Of a stretch of 64,000 bases of DNA, positions 24,105 to 33,511 are shown piece by piece. Position 1 is the stretch's first letter; each line of letters begins with the position of its first letter. This DNA comes from Plasmodium malariae (taxonomy: Eukaryota; Apicomplexa; Aconoidasida; Haemosporida; Plasmodiidae). Where the stretch lies: positions 558,001 to 622,000 of the forward strand of contig NC_041776.1 of assembly GCF_900090045.1 (NCBI RefSeq), given 5' to 3'. The notes below the pieces were generated by a model that saw only the letters and a program-made list of their open reading frames with translations, searched no databases and had not been told where the DNA came from. Both the position numbers and the translations under genes were made by a program.

Positions 24105-27100
24105 CTATATGCTCGTAATTTTATTGAAAAAAAACTTAACTTCCTCTGCAGCTTTTATTCCCCTCTCCTTAATATCATGTACATAATTTTTATGTAAGTT
24201 TAGCTCGTTTGGGATGTTTTCACCTTTGTTTTCTTTTAGAGATAATATTTTTTCGATCTCCTGTATGGTACATATATTGTTATTTTCTGTGAGTAGTAAG
24301 TTGAAGGAGTTCATATCATAAATATTCGAGAGGAATATTTTAATTAATAATTCAATTTTATTCATATGTTTCTTGACATAATTAAAATATGTTTGGGGAA
24401 TAAAGCAGTCATCTATATCTGTATTTAGAGTGAGCATATTTGATGGTATAGAAATTTGTTGCTTCCTTTTTTCGCCCCCATTTTCGCCCACATTTTCGCC
24501 CACATACTCGTCCACATTTTCATTCATAGTGTTACCTGTATATTCACCATCATTTATTGCTGTTCTATTTTTTTCATCGTTTGGCCCCTTTTTTTTACTA
24601 CTCGCTTCTAATGGTATTTTAAGTAAAACTTTCTGAATTTCATAACAATCTAGAAGCAATTGTTGTGCTGTTATATTGGTCATAAATTTAAAAGAAAAAA
24701 TAGTGTGATGAAATTGTTGAATTATTAATGTGGTCGTTTTTTCAAATAAGTAAGTTAAATATGTGTCATTAAAAATTTTTTTAAAAAATATAAAATACTT
24801 GTGAAGAAAATTTTCCATCTCCAATATATATGAGGACTTTTCCTGAAGGTGATTTATATCATATATGTTAACAATAGAGTTATTTGAAATGATATTATTA
24901 ATTTTTTTTTGTATATAGGAAATAATCACTTTTATACAATTAGTTTTTATATTTAAAAATAATTTTTCTTCATCTTTAAGTGATATTTTTTCCATAAAAA
25001 TTGGGTCGATATCTTTTATGATATTTTCATTAGCTTCATTAATAGTTTGTTCTACGTAATAACTTGTATTAATTAAAATAGATAATAATTTGAAATTCTG
25101 AATTTTATTTTCTTCTTTAATTTCTTTTATTGTTCTGGTATTTAATTCTTCACTATACTTTAATAATAAAGTTTTAAAAAACATTACGAAATCATATAAA
25201 GTCTGACAGTTACTAAATAACAATATCATATTTACATAACTTTTGTATAAGTAAAAAATTTTATATGCTGACTTATATACGGTATGTTTTTCCCCCATAA
25301 TTTCAAAATTTATTTCTGGAATATATTTATTTTTATTTAAAAAATTTTTGATATCATCAAAAGTGTCCTTCACAAAATTTTGTACCTTCGTTTCATTATC
25401 CCTTGTGATATCAAATATGTCCTCTTTATTTTCATCGCTTATGATATTTTCATATTTCATTAGTATTTTTTTCTCCTCGTACTTGAGCCAACTGCACAGG
25501 TAGCTGTCAAAGACGCAGGAAATTATTCCTATAAAATTTTGCCCCTTTTGTTCCTTTTCTCTACTCTCTCCATTTTGTTCATTTGGCACTTTAGCATGGC
25601 ATCTACTTCTCTCTTTCGTGCTGTTCACTAGGTTATTGTTAGTTTCTATTTTGTTACTACTATAATTGGATGTATTTTCGATAGGAATACTAATAGGAGT
25701 TGTACTCTTACTTACATCCCTACCATTATGCGGAAAATCATTTTTCACCGCTCCTTCATGCATATCATAATTAATAGTATTTCCACTAGCAAATTTCGCT
25801 TCTTTACCTTTTTTCTCCACTTCTTCAATTTGCTTGTTGTTTGTACCCTCTTTTGAAATATTCTTTATGATATTGTGCATAGCAAAAGATAAAAAGGACT
25901 CCTTACTTTTTTTCATGTGACTGTGTTCATTTAGATCATCATTTGCACATTTGTTACAGTCCATTTGTGTTAACTCTTTTTGAATTATAAGCTCAGGAAA
26001 AGGGAATTCCAAGGAGGAGTAACTGTCATATGATACACCATTTTCTTCAGTGAAAAATGTAATATTTTTTGTTAAAAAATTTTCGAAATTTATAACTTTT
26101 ATGACTGTCTGAATTATCGAAACAGGATTCATTTCCTCCATAGAAGAAGACATAATTTTTACAATATGATTTTTTGTGATAGAACAAAATTTACTTACAA
26201 TGTAATATGGTATATTATAAATTCTTGGAAAAATATGTGCATATGTATTTTCATAATTATTCAATGATCGCTTTAGCCATGCCAACCTTCTGTCTATGCT
26301 TTCCAATGTATTAACTTGATTTTCAAAAATTAATACGTATTTTTCTAAAAAAAAAGTCGTAAATTTTTTTGCTACACTGTTCACAAAATTGGGGTTTAAA
26401 TGGTATAGGCAATTACACGCATCAAACAGATTGATGTTCATTTTGTCCTTATCATTGCTGAGACCATTATGGCTTTGACTATTATGAGTGCTGCTATTAT
26501 GACTGCTTCTGTTATTACTACTTCCACTCGGAATATCACTATTAAGATTGTTAATACTACTATAATTACTAAAACTGATGGAATCATAGCTAAATTCGCT
26601 CAAGATGACAATGTTATTTTCTATATGTACATCCGAATCGTAAATTAGGTCTATATCCTCCATTATTTGATGCTTTAAATCATCAAATAGGATATTTGCA
26701 TCATTATATAAAGAACTCAATTTATTGTTAGTCTTTAAGTCTGATATATGTGTAAGCATTAATTTAATTACAGATACAAGTGATATACAATCTTTGTAAT
26801 CTCTTTTTAACGCTTTTTTCTTTAAGTTACTAATAGCTGTAATAACCATTACAATTCTCTTTAATATAATAATAGTTTCTGTGACATTCTTTTTTCCTAT
26901 ATCTAATTTTTTAATATCTTTACATAACTTTATTAATATATCTTCACTTTCTTCTGTTTTTTTATCAACTTGTTCCATTTTATTATTTATTAATTTCATT
27001 TTTTCTTTTATACTTTTTAATTTTTCTTCATATTCATTTTTACTTAACACATGATTTTCTACCTTATCATTTATTGCTTTATCTAGTTCAACTATTTCTT

Positions 27101-27257
27101 TGTTCATTTTTTCTACATGCATTTCCACATCCTCTATATTCTTAATGTTGTTATTTATATAGTCCTTCACATATTCATCTTCTTCTTTTTTGCTCCTTAT
27201 TTTTTTAGTTTCTTCCATTAACTTTATCTTTGTGCTCGAGTTAGCAAGGTACTTCAT
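24105..27257 (-). CDS. VPS53: VPS53, subunit of the GARP tethering complex
   Basis: GARP tethers endosome-derived vesicles at the trans-Golgi. 1050 residues from the chosen Met at 27257; an in-frame Met 13 codons upstream (27296) sits directly after a poly(A) run and adds only an artefactual hydrophobic stretch. The N-terminal half is coiled-coil (residues 10-130, many Lys/Glu), followed by ISNLKKKALKRDYKDCISLV and LNDANILFDDL-like helices that fit the Vps53 N-terminal domain (a stretch of leading coiled coil, then ...Y.....LL..V..L..HF). The RRLAWLKRSLNNYENTYAHIF section around residue 330 matches the conserved Vps53 region R..WLKR.L..Y. A low-complexity insert (roughly 470-600) separates this from the C-terminal helical part. 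A five-residue repeat (GENV-type, 24460-24510) lies near the C-terminus. Confidence 0.8.
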   Translation of the reverse strand: MKYLANSSTKIKLMEETKKIRSKKEEDEYVKDYINNNIKNIEDVEMHVEKMNKEIVELDKAINDKVENHVLSKNEYEEKLKSIKEKMKLINNKMEQVDKKTEESEDILIKLCKDIKKLDIGKKNVTETIIILKRIVMVITAISNLKKKALKRDYKDCISLVSVIKLMLTHISDLKTNNKLSSLYNDANILFDDLKHQIMEDIDLIYDSDVHIENNIVILSEFSYDSISFSNYSSINNLNSDIPSGSSNNRSSHNSSTHNSQSHNGLSNDKDKMNINLFDACNCLYHLNPNFVNSVAKKFTTFFLEKYVLIFENQVNTLESIDRRLAWLKRSLNNYENTYAHIFPRIYNIPYYIVSKFCSITKNHIVKIMSSSMEEMNPVSIIQTVIKVINFENFLTKNITFFTEENGVSYDSYSSLEFPFPELIIQKELTQMDCNKCANDDLNEHSHMKKSKESFLSFAMHNIIKNISKEGTNNKQIEEVEKKGKEAKFASGNTINYDMHEGAVKNDFPHNGRDVSKSTTPISIPIENTSNYSSNKIETNNNLVNSTKERSRCHAKVPNEQNGESREKEQKGQNFIGIISCVFDSYLCSWLKYEEKKILMKYENIISDENKEDIFDITRDNETKVQNFVKDTFDDIKNFLNKNKYIPEINFEIMGEKHTVYKSAYKIFYLYKSYVNMILLFSNCQTLYDFVMFFKTLLLKYSEELNTRTIKEIKEENKIQNFKLLSILINTSYYVEQTINEANENIIKDIDPIFMEKISLKDEEKLFLNIKTNCIKVIISYIQKKINNIISNNSIVNIYDINHLQEKSSYILEMENFLHKYFIFFKKIFNDTYLTYLFEKTTTLIIQQFHHTIFSFKFMTNITAQQLLLDCYEIQKVLLKIPLEASSKKKGPNDEKNRTAINDGEYTGNTMNENVDEYVGENVGENGGEKRKQQISIPSNMLTLNTDIDDCFIPQTYFNYVKKHMNKIELLIKIFLSNIYDMNSFNLLLTENNNICTIQEIEKILSLKENKGENIPNELNLHKNYVHDIKERGIKAAEEVKFFFNKITSI

Positions 27258-28278
27258 AATGCGCAAAAAAGTACCCAAGAACAAAAAAAAAAACAAAAAA
27301 AAAAAAAAAAAAAAAAAAAAAAGGACGAAAATGTGTACTATTGTGAATACATATACGCTAATTTAAGTATATGCATAAAGCAAATTAATACATACATATG
27401 AGGCAAATTATTACACAAATATATATATATATATATATAAATCGAATTAACTATAATGCAATTCCCCTTTTGCATACGCAGCTTGACGAAAATTTTTTGC
27501 GAGTAAAAAAAACAGAATGAACAATTACGTTTTGTATATTTTTTCATGTGTATCAAGCAGTTTACTTGGTACAGTTAAACTGAAGCACGTGATTTCATGC
27601 TTAGTTTGTTACACCTTTATTTGCTTTCTTTAGCTTTCAATTTTATACGATAATGCGAAGTTTATTTATTTTTACCAGTAAAATAACACATGAAAAAAAA
27701 GAGAAAGATAATTCACATTTCGTACGTTACTCTTATCTTACCTCTTTTTGCTTCAATTATTTGTTTTTAAAAAAAAGAGATAACACAAAATTCGCAGTGC
27801 AACATTTGGAAAAGTTTTCACTTTTTGTTGTCGCTCATTTCGTTTTGATTAGCCAGAATTTATTTTTATTTTGAAAAAAAATAAAATGATTTTTAAATGG
27901 TTGTGTGCATTTTTCACTATTTTGTACAAAAAAAAAAAAAAGAAAAAATAAAAAAGAAAAAAGAAATTTATCTTTAAAATTGTTCCAAAATTATTTCAAT
28001 AAATGATACTATGGAATAATATTTGGGGCATTTTTTTTTGAAAGCGTATTTCATTTTCTTTTTCTCTGAAGGACAAAAAAAGAAAAAAAATTTGACAAAT
28101 GTAAAGTTGTACTGTATGTAAAACATATCATTTAACGTAAAAAAAAAAAAAAAGAAAAAAATTAAGGGAAGTATAGGCAAGCACGATATATATTGTACTA
28201 TGCGCAAAATGGAGTACTCATATAAATTTTTATCAATTTAATTTTTATTATCTTCAATTTTTTTTTTTTTTTTTTTTT
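27258..28278. other. Intergenic region upstream of VPS53
   Basis: About 1 kb on the 5' side of VPS53 and the 3' side of the next minus-strand gene. Contains a long A tract (27290-27322), a (TA)n run at 27420-27439, further A tracts at 27928 and 28140, and a 22-base T tract just before the next stop codon (28259-28280). No convincing gene. Confidence 0.5.
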
Positions 28279-31200
28279 TTATAACAATTCCACGTCAGCT
28301 ATAATTTTTTGTTTTGACTGGCGCAATAAAAAAGCCAAATTTTCTGCCCTTTCGTAATTTTTAAAATATAAGTTATCGACTTTTCCTTTTATCTTTAATG
28401 TGTTATAAATTGAATTAGCTCTTTTAGTATCACAAGAGATTATATAGCTCGTTAACGTTTCCACAAACTGTTCTTTATCGTAATTATCATCATAAATAAC
28501 TAATTTTGCAAAATTGGTGTCATCAAAAGACGGTTCTTCATTATCATATTCATCTAAATGTTCATCCAAAAAATTAAAGGAATCTACTTCATTAATGTTC
28601 ATATCGTATTTGTCCAAATCAATAATGTCGTCGTCGTCCTGGTCATCATCGTCACTAATATCAATTTCATTGTTTTCGTTGTCATTACGATTTATTTTAT
28701 TCGAGTCATTTTCGCTTCTTACGTTCCATTTGATCAGGCAGTTAAGGGATTTTTTTATAACTTTATTACTGTCTTGATTGCTCTCTTCATTACTGTTATG
28801 ATATTTGTCCACATTTATGTCATCATTTTTGTGATCATCATCTCTACCACCATCATTGTCATTTTTTCTGTTACTATCATTGCTTACACCATTTTTGCTA
28901 TCACGCTCGTCTGCGTCCTCTACTGGGTAATACCTCTTTTTACCCTTCCCATGGCGCTCAAAAAAGAGTTGATTAAACTCGAGTTCTTTTCTTTTCCTTT
29001 TGGATAAAAATCTCAACTTAGCTAGCTCTACATCCTTCTTTGCAAAATGAACCGTTGGCAATACTTTATTTTCGTTTAATACCCAATTTTTAAAAAGTAC
29101 ATTTAAGTCTTTTTTATAGGTATATGTTCTATATTCAGCATCTATATATGTTTCCAATTCGTATAAATCAAGATTAGGTTTATAATTATTATAAATTATA
29201 TTATAAAAATAATCACGCATGGCATATACTTTCTTATATAACTTATTATCCTTATCATTCTTTATATCATCAATTCTGTTTAAGTCTATTTTATTTTCGC
29301 TATCAAGTATACCCATTTGAGAAAGTTCACTTTTCATTTTTTCACAAATCTTTGACAAAAATTCGTACTTTACGTCAGGGTTTTCTCTTATTCTGTCTAG
29401 CCAATTATTACTACTGCTACTGATGTTGCTACTACTGCTACTACAACCATTACCGTTATTACAATTATTGTCATTGCTTTGTTTGTTTATTCCCTCTTCC
29501 CTAAGCACGCCTTCATTATAAGGACTCTGATTTCCATATCGAGGTGTATTCTCCTGTGCAGCCTTGTTCCAATTACTGTCACTATTAGTATTACTACTAC
29601 TGTTAATACCAGCGCTAATACCACTACTACTATTGTTACTATTTTTGTCACTATTACAAACACCCTTCTCCATATGCACAGTTTTGTGGACATCGTCTCT
29701 AACTCCATACTCCTGTCCCCCCTCAGGGTGGAGTCTGTCCTCACTTTCAACACTGCCAAAGTTGCTTTCCCCTGTGACACTGTCAGATCGTCCGTAGGTT
29801 AGACCCATAATTTTTTTCAGTTCATTGTCTTTTTCATACTTCTCTGCATAATTATAAAACGGTTCAAGTATACTACGATCGTGGTAAATATTTAAATTTT
29901 TCTTTTTCCCTATATCGAGAAAATCGTCTATGGAAATTTCTTTATAAGTTTCGTCAAATTTGTTGATATAAGAATTAGTGTTAATATCATATTCATAGAG
30001 ATTTAAAATATCATTGGAGTATATGTAATTGTGCTTTAAAATGTAATTTGGAATAAATTTCGTCTTCTTAATAACTTTGTTAAATAACTCATGTCTTTCG
30101 AAATATTTCATTTTATCCTTTTCTTCCTTATGTCCAATAACATCAATTTTAAAATTCAGATGGAATAATTTATAGGATATTTTTTTCATTCTATCAAATA
30201 ATGAATTTAAGAAATAAAAATATTTATGTACATTTTTCGCTACCCAAATTTTGTTTATATAGTCAACTAAAAAAAAATTATCCATATATTTTAACCTATC
30301 TACATTTGTAATAATATTTAGAAAGAATTTATATATATTATAACCAATGGTATCTCCTTTTTCTATGGACATCTTTTTTAATTCTACTAATTCTTTGTAT
30401 ATATCATCATTTATATTATCTTTATTTATGTTAGTGATGTTTACTTTTTTGAAGTAAAAATATATGTTGTTCAAATCAACGAATTTCTTTTCTTCATTTT
30501 CATTCTCTTCTGCCTTATTTCTCACAGCTTTTTTTTTTATGTTGAACAAATTATTTTTCTGATGAAACACATAAACATCAAAGAAACCTTTTGTTTTTTC
30601 CTCTCCTACTTTTCCTATATCATTTTCATGACGACCAATGTTTTTACGCCTATCTTCATAAATTCCTGAGTTCCCCCCTCGGCTCATATTGCTGTTGTTA
30701 TCTGCATCCTGTTTATTAGGTGCACCCTTAATATGCATGCGACTGGAATTTGGAGTAGTACTAGTAGAAGAAGCAGTAGTATCTGTAGTAGAAGTGGAAT
30801 CTGTAATAGTAGTGGTATCTGTAGTAGTAGCGATATCTGCAGTAGTAGCGATATCTGTAGTAGTAGCGATATCTGTAGTAGTAGTGGTGGTGTCCCCCCC
30901 CTCTTGCCCCCTAGAAACAGCACTTTCGTCATAATATATGTACCTCTTATCTAGGTATATATTATTCACATCTTTGTAAAGAATTTGATCAATTTCTTCA
31001 TTATTTTTATTTTTTATTGCTTTTATTAATAAATGTAACTTACCTTTTGACAATAAATTTAATATTTTGTCATCAGGCAAACACGTATATTCACTTTGCA
31101 AGTTGAAGTAATCCCTCTGATATGGATGATATAAAACTGGAGTCCTATAAATCTCTGACTTCTTTCTTTTTCTAGGTCTTTTTCTATTTTGCAGTTTTGT

Positions 31201-31335
31201 TGATTTTAGTTGTACTCTGCTCGACATGAAAATTTTATTTGTAAATTTTTTTATCTTAATTTTTAAGATATAATTTGCGTATCCTCTTATGCTTATTGCA
31301 GACAAAATAAAAAAGAATAAAAACTTTCTTTTCAT
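28279..31335 (-). CDS. Large protein with signal peptide, unknown function, possibly apicoplast
   Basis: 1018 residues from the Met at 31335. A Met 37 codons upstream (31446) lies behind an untypical (TA)n-encoded Ile/Tyr stretch, so I prefer the internal one: MKRKFLFFFILSAISIRGYA is a signal peptide. The following section (KIKIKKFTNKIFMSSRVQLK, then a KRPRKRKK cluster) is basic and without acids, as in apicoplast transit peptides. A Thr-rich repeat (TTTDIATTTDIATT) lies near residues 180-215; Ser/Asn and Asp-rich inserts follow. Better-conserved-looking parts are YRTPVLYHPYQRDYF, AKKDVELAKLRFLSKRKRKE and the C-terminal helical region ending KQKIIADVELL. No family recognised. It is probably transcribed separately from VPS53. 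Confidence 0.75.
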   Translation of the reverse strand: MKRKFLFFFILSAISIRGYANYILKIKIKKFTNKIFMSSRVQLKSTKLQNRKRPRKRKKSEIYRTPVLYHPYQRDYFNLQSEYTCLPDDKILNLLSKGKLHLLIKAIKNKNNEEIDQILYKDVNNIYLDKRYIYYDESAVSRGQEGGDTTTTTTDIATTTDIATTADIATTTDTTTITDSTSTTDTTASSTSTTPNSSRMHIKGAPNKQDADNNSNMSRGGNSGIYEDRRKNIGRHENDIGKVGEEKTKGFFDVYVFHQKNNLFNIKKKAVRNKAEENENEEKKFVDLNNIYFYFKKVNITNINKDNINDDIYKELVELKKMSIEKGDTIGYNIYKFFLNIITNVDRLKYMDNFFLVDYINKIWVAKNVHKYFYFLNSLFDRMKKISYKLFHLNFKIDVIGHKEEKDKMKYFERHELFNKVIKKTKFIPNYILKHNYIYSNDILNLYEYDINTNSYINKFDETYKEISIDDFLDIGKKKNLNIYHDRSILEPFYNYAEKYEKDNELKKIMGLTYGRSDSVTGESNFGSVESEDRLHPEGGQEYGVRDDVHKTVHMEKGVCNSDKNSNNSSSGISAGINSSSNTNSDSNWNKAAQENTPRYGNQSPYNEGVLREEGINKQSNDNNCNNGNGCSSSSSNISSSSNNWLDRIRENPDVKYEFLSKICEKMKSELSQMGILDSENKIDLNRIDDIKNDKDNKLYKKVYAMRDYFYNIIYNNYKPNLDLYELETYIDAEYRTYTYKKDLNVLFKNWVLNENKVLPTVHFAKKDVELAKLRFLSKRKRKELEFNQLFFERHGKGKKRYYPVEDADERDSKNGVSNDSNRKNDNDGGRDDDHKNDDINVDKYHNSNEESNQDSNKVIKKSLNCLIKWNVRSENDSNKINRNDNENNEIDISDDDDQDDDDIIDLDKYDMNINEVDSFNFLDEHLDEYDNEEPSFDDTNFAKLVIYDDNYDKEQFVETLTSYIISCDTKRANSIYNTLKIKGKVDNLYFKNYERAENLAFLLRQSKQKIIADVELL
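30765..30890 (-). repeat. Coding repeat rich in Thr (TTDIAT type)
   Basis: Tandem 15-21-bp units of the GTAGTAGTAGCGATATCT type on the plus strand encode TTDIATT / TTDTTT repeats in the protein at 28279-31335. Thr-rich runs are uncommon in this window, where Asn, Lys and Asp repeats dominate. Confidence 0.75.
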
Positions 31336-31400
31336 TTTTTGAAATGCAAATAACTTTAGCCAGTGCCGGTCTCCACATGAACACACATGTGCACATGTAC

Positions 31401-31433
<33 letters not shown>

Positions 31434-32083
31434 AACACATACGCATATAAATATATATATGTATTACTCAAATTAACGCGTGACCATGGTAAAAATAAGG
31501 CAATTGGATGATGCTCTTTCCATTTTTATTCAATACAGATACCTACACATATGTGTTCCTAATTGGTCGACTGTATGAAAAACCCATGTAAGTACAAAGG
31601 CAGACAGGAATATATATACATGTACAGATGCAGATACATATACTTTTACATTTAGGATATTTCCTGAACAACTCACAACTATCTTGACGCAAATTAGTAA
31701 AAGTACGTTTTTCTTAACAAATGTTCAAACTAGTCATAAAATAAAAAGGTAAAATTAACGTATCACAGAAAACAATATTCAAAAAAAAAAAATTATTAAT
31801 CAAAAATAAAAAATGTCAAATAAAATAAAGTAAAAACTATATTTTTTTAGAAATCTCTTAAAACGAAAGGATGAATCTTAAAAAAAAAAAAAAAAATTCT
31901 TAAAAATACATGGAAAAAAAGGTAAAATTAAAAAAAAATGAAAGTAATGTACTTCAAAAAAAAAAAAAAAATTCTCAATAAGGAAAGTTTCAATGAAAAA
32001 CAAATATTTTATAAGACGTGAAAATGTTGCATTTTTGTGTTAATTTTTTCACCTCGAAAAAAAATAAGTTCTTTCGAAGTCAT

Positions 32084-32245
32084 ATGGTAAAATTCGTTCA
32101 AAATATAATCAAAGAATTAACACTCTTTCCCGTTATTGTGGCAACAACTAATACTATGGGGCTTAAAAGTATTTTAACAGTAGCATATTCAACAGAAGAG
32201 GAATTAAAATTTTTAATTTTTTCACTATTAAAAATGTTCTTATAA
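32084..32245 (+). CDS. Possible small protein or orphan exon
   Basis: 53 codons starting MVKFVQNIIKELTLFPVIVA and ending ...LIFSLLKMFL, in a stretch noticeably less A/T-monotonous than the flanks. An in-frame Met 22 codons upstream (32018) exists. One amphipathic or membrane-like helix is possible. I know no family, see no clear flanking introns, and it could be chance. It is listed because its codon pattern looks more like coding than any other short frame in the neighbouring spacers. Confidence 0.25.
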   Translation: MVKFVQNIIKELTLFPVIVATTNTMGLKSILTVAYSTEEELKFLIFSLLKMFL

Positions 32246-33242
32246 AATTTTAAAACAGTCAAGCATGTTACCAAAAAGGAAAAGAAAAAAAAAAGGATAG
32301 GAAATATTTTAATTTTTACTTAAAATATATTTATAAAAGGCAAAAAAAAAAAGCAAGAGCCAAGGTATAATACACATCCTATTACTGCATTTGTCCTAAA
32401 GAAGACGGCTATACATTATATATAGGAACTTAATTTGTGTATTCCTTTTCTTTTTCTTTTTTTTTCTATTTGTAACGCTTTTTCCTGCCTTGAAAAATAT
32501 GAATCAAATGAGAAACACTTTTTGTAGTAGAGTTTTTTTAATATTTTATTATATATATATCCATATGTAGTGTGTAAAAAAGCATAAAGGACACAATTTT
32601 GTTAAAAAAAAAAATTAATGAGATATAGTTCAAAAAGGCACATGTGTAACATCACATAATTCTTTTTTCTTTTTTTTTCTTAGGGATATGTGCCACAATA
32701 TATGACCTTTTTAATTAGGAAAAAATTAGGTAAAAAGGGGTAAATTAAATGTACTAAAATAAAACAGAAAAAAAAAAAAAGGTAGAGAATGAAAAAACAA
32801 AAAAATGCAGAAATGACGAAATGATGAAATTAAGAAAGAACAAATAAAAGAACAAGATGACAGGATATGAAGACCATCCACCGATGTAGAAAACAAAAAA
32901 AAAAATTTTAATAAAATTTTCTAATAAAAAGTTACAGTTTCACATAACACTAAAAATATATTTCAAATGATAAAGGAAAAAATTTGTAAAAAATTAAAAA
33001 AAACGTTAATAAACTTGTGTATCAAATTTTAGAAATGTTATCGGTTTTAAAAATACAAAAAGGGTTTAACATATATTACCGAAAAATTTGCAAAAAAAAA
33101 AAAAAAAAAAGGTTAAAGGTTAAAGGTTAAAGTGTGTTTTGCCAACTATTTTCTTCTGCTTTCTCCATGTTTATTTCTTTTTGTACTTAGTTTTTTTTTT
33201 TTTCTTTTTTTTTGCAAAATTCCTTTGGCTGCTGTTTTTGGC

Positions 33243-33466
33243 ATATATTTTTTACTGCTCTTTTTAACAGATATTTTTTACCGCTCTTCTTAGTAGATAT
33301 TTTTTACCGCTCTTCTTAGCAGATATTTTTTACCGCTCTTCTTAGCAGATATTTTTTACCGCTCTTCTTAGCAGATATTTTTTATCGCTCTTCTTAGCAG
33401 ATATTTTTTACCGCTCTTCTTGGCAGCCATTTTTTACCGCTCTTCTTGGCAGCCATTTTTCACCGC
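33243..33466. repeat. 26-bp tandem repeat, about nine copies
   Basis: Unit of the type AGATATTTTTTACCGCTCTT followed by CTTAGC, with starts at 33269, 33295, 33321, 33347, 33373 and 33399 and diverged units at both ends (AGCCATTTTTTACCGC at 33425 and 33451). It lies 45-270 bp downstream of the cysteine desulfurase stop codon, so probably in or near its 3' UTR. Confidence 0.9.
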
Positions 33467-33511
33467 CACTTTTTACCCCCTCTTTTTGTTTCCACTCTTT
33501 ACTTCCCCCCA

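Larger units (their letters stand above)
31336..33511. other. Intergenic region with A tracts, possible small ORF and 26-bp repeat
   Basis: Between the start of the 28.3-31.3 kb gene and the stop of the cysteine desulfurase gene, both on the minus strand. Holds a (TA)n run at 31401-31431, dense A tracts at 31780-31970 and 33090-33110, a possible small gene at 32084, three GGTTAAA units at 33111-33131 and a 26-bp tandem repeat at 33243-33466. Confidence 0.5.

Noticed and set aside
27257..27296. Upstream Met of VPS53, giving a hydrophobic MFFFLFLGTFL leader
   Set aside because: It starts at a poly(A) tract and would put a signal-like segment on a cytosolic tethering protein; the Met at 27257 is preferred.
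33111..33131. GGTTAAA repeated three times, reminiscent of a telomere remnant
   Set aside because: Plasmodium telomeres are GGGTTTA/GGGTTCA; this unit is not a rotation or complement of them and the run is only about 21 bp.
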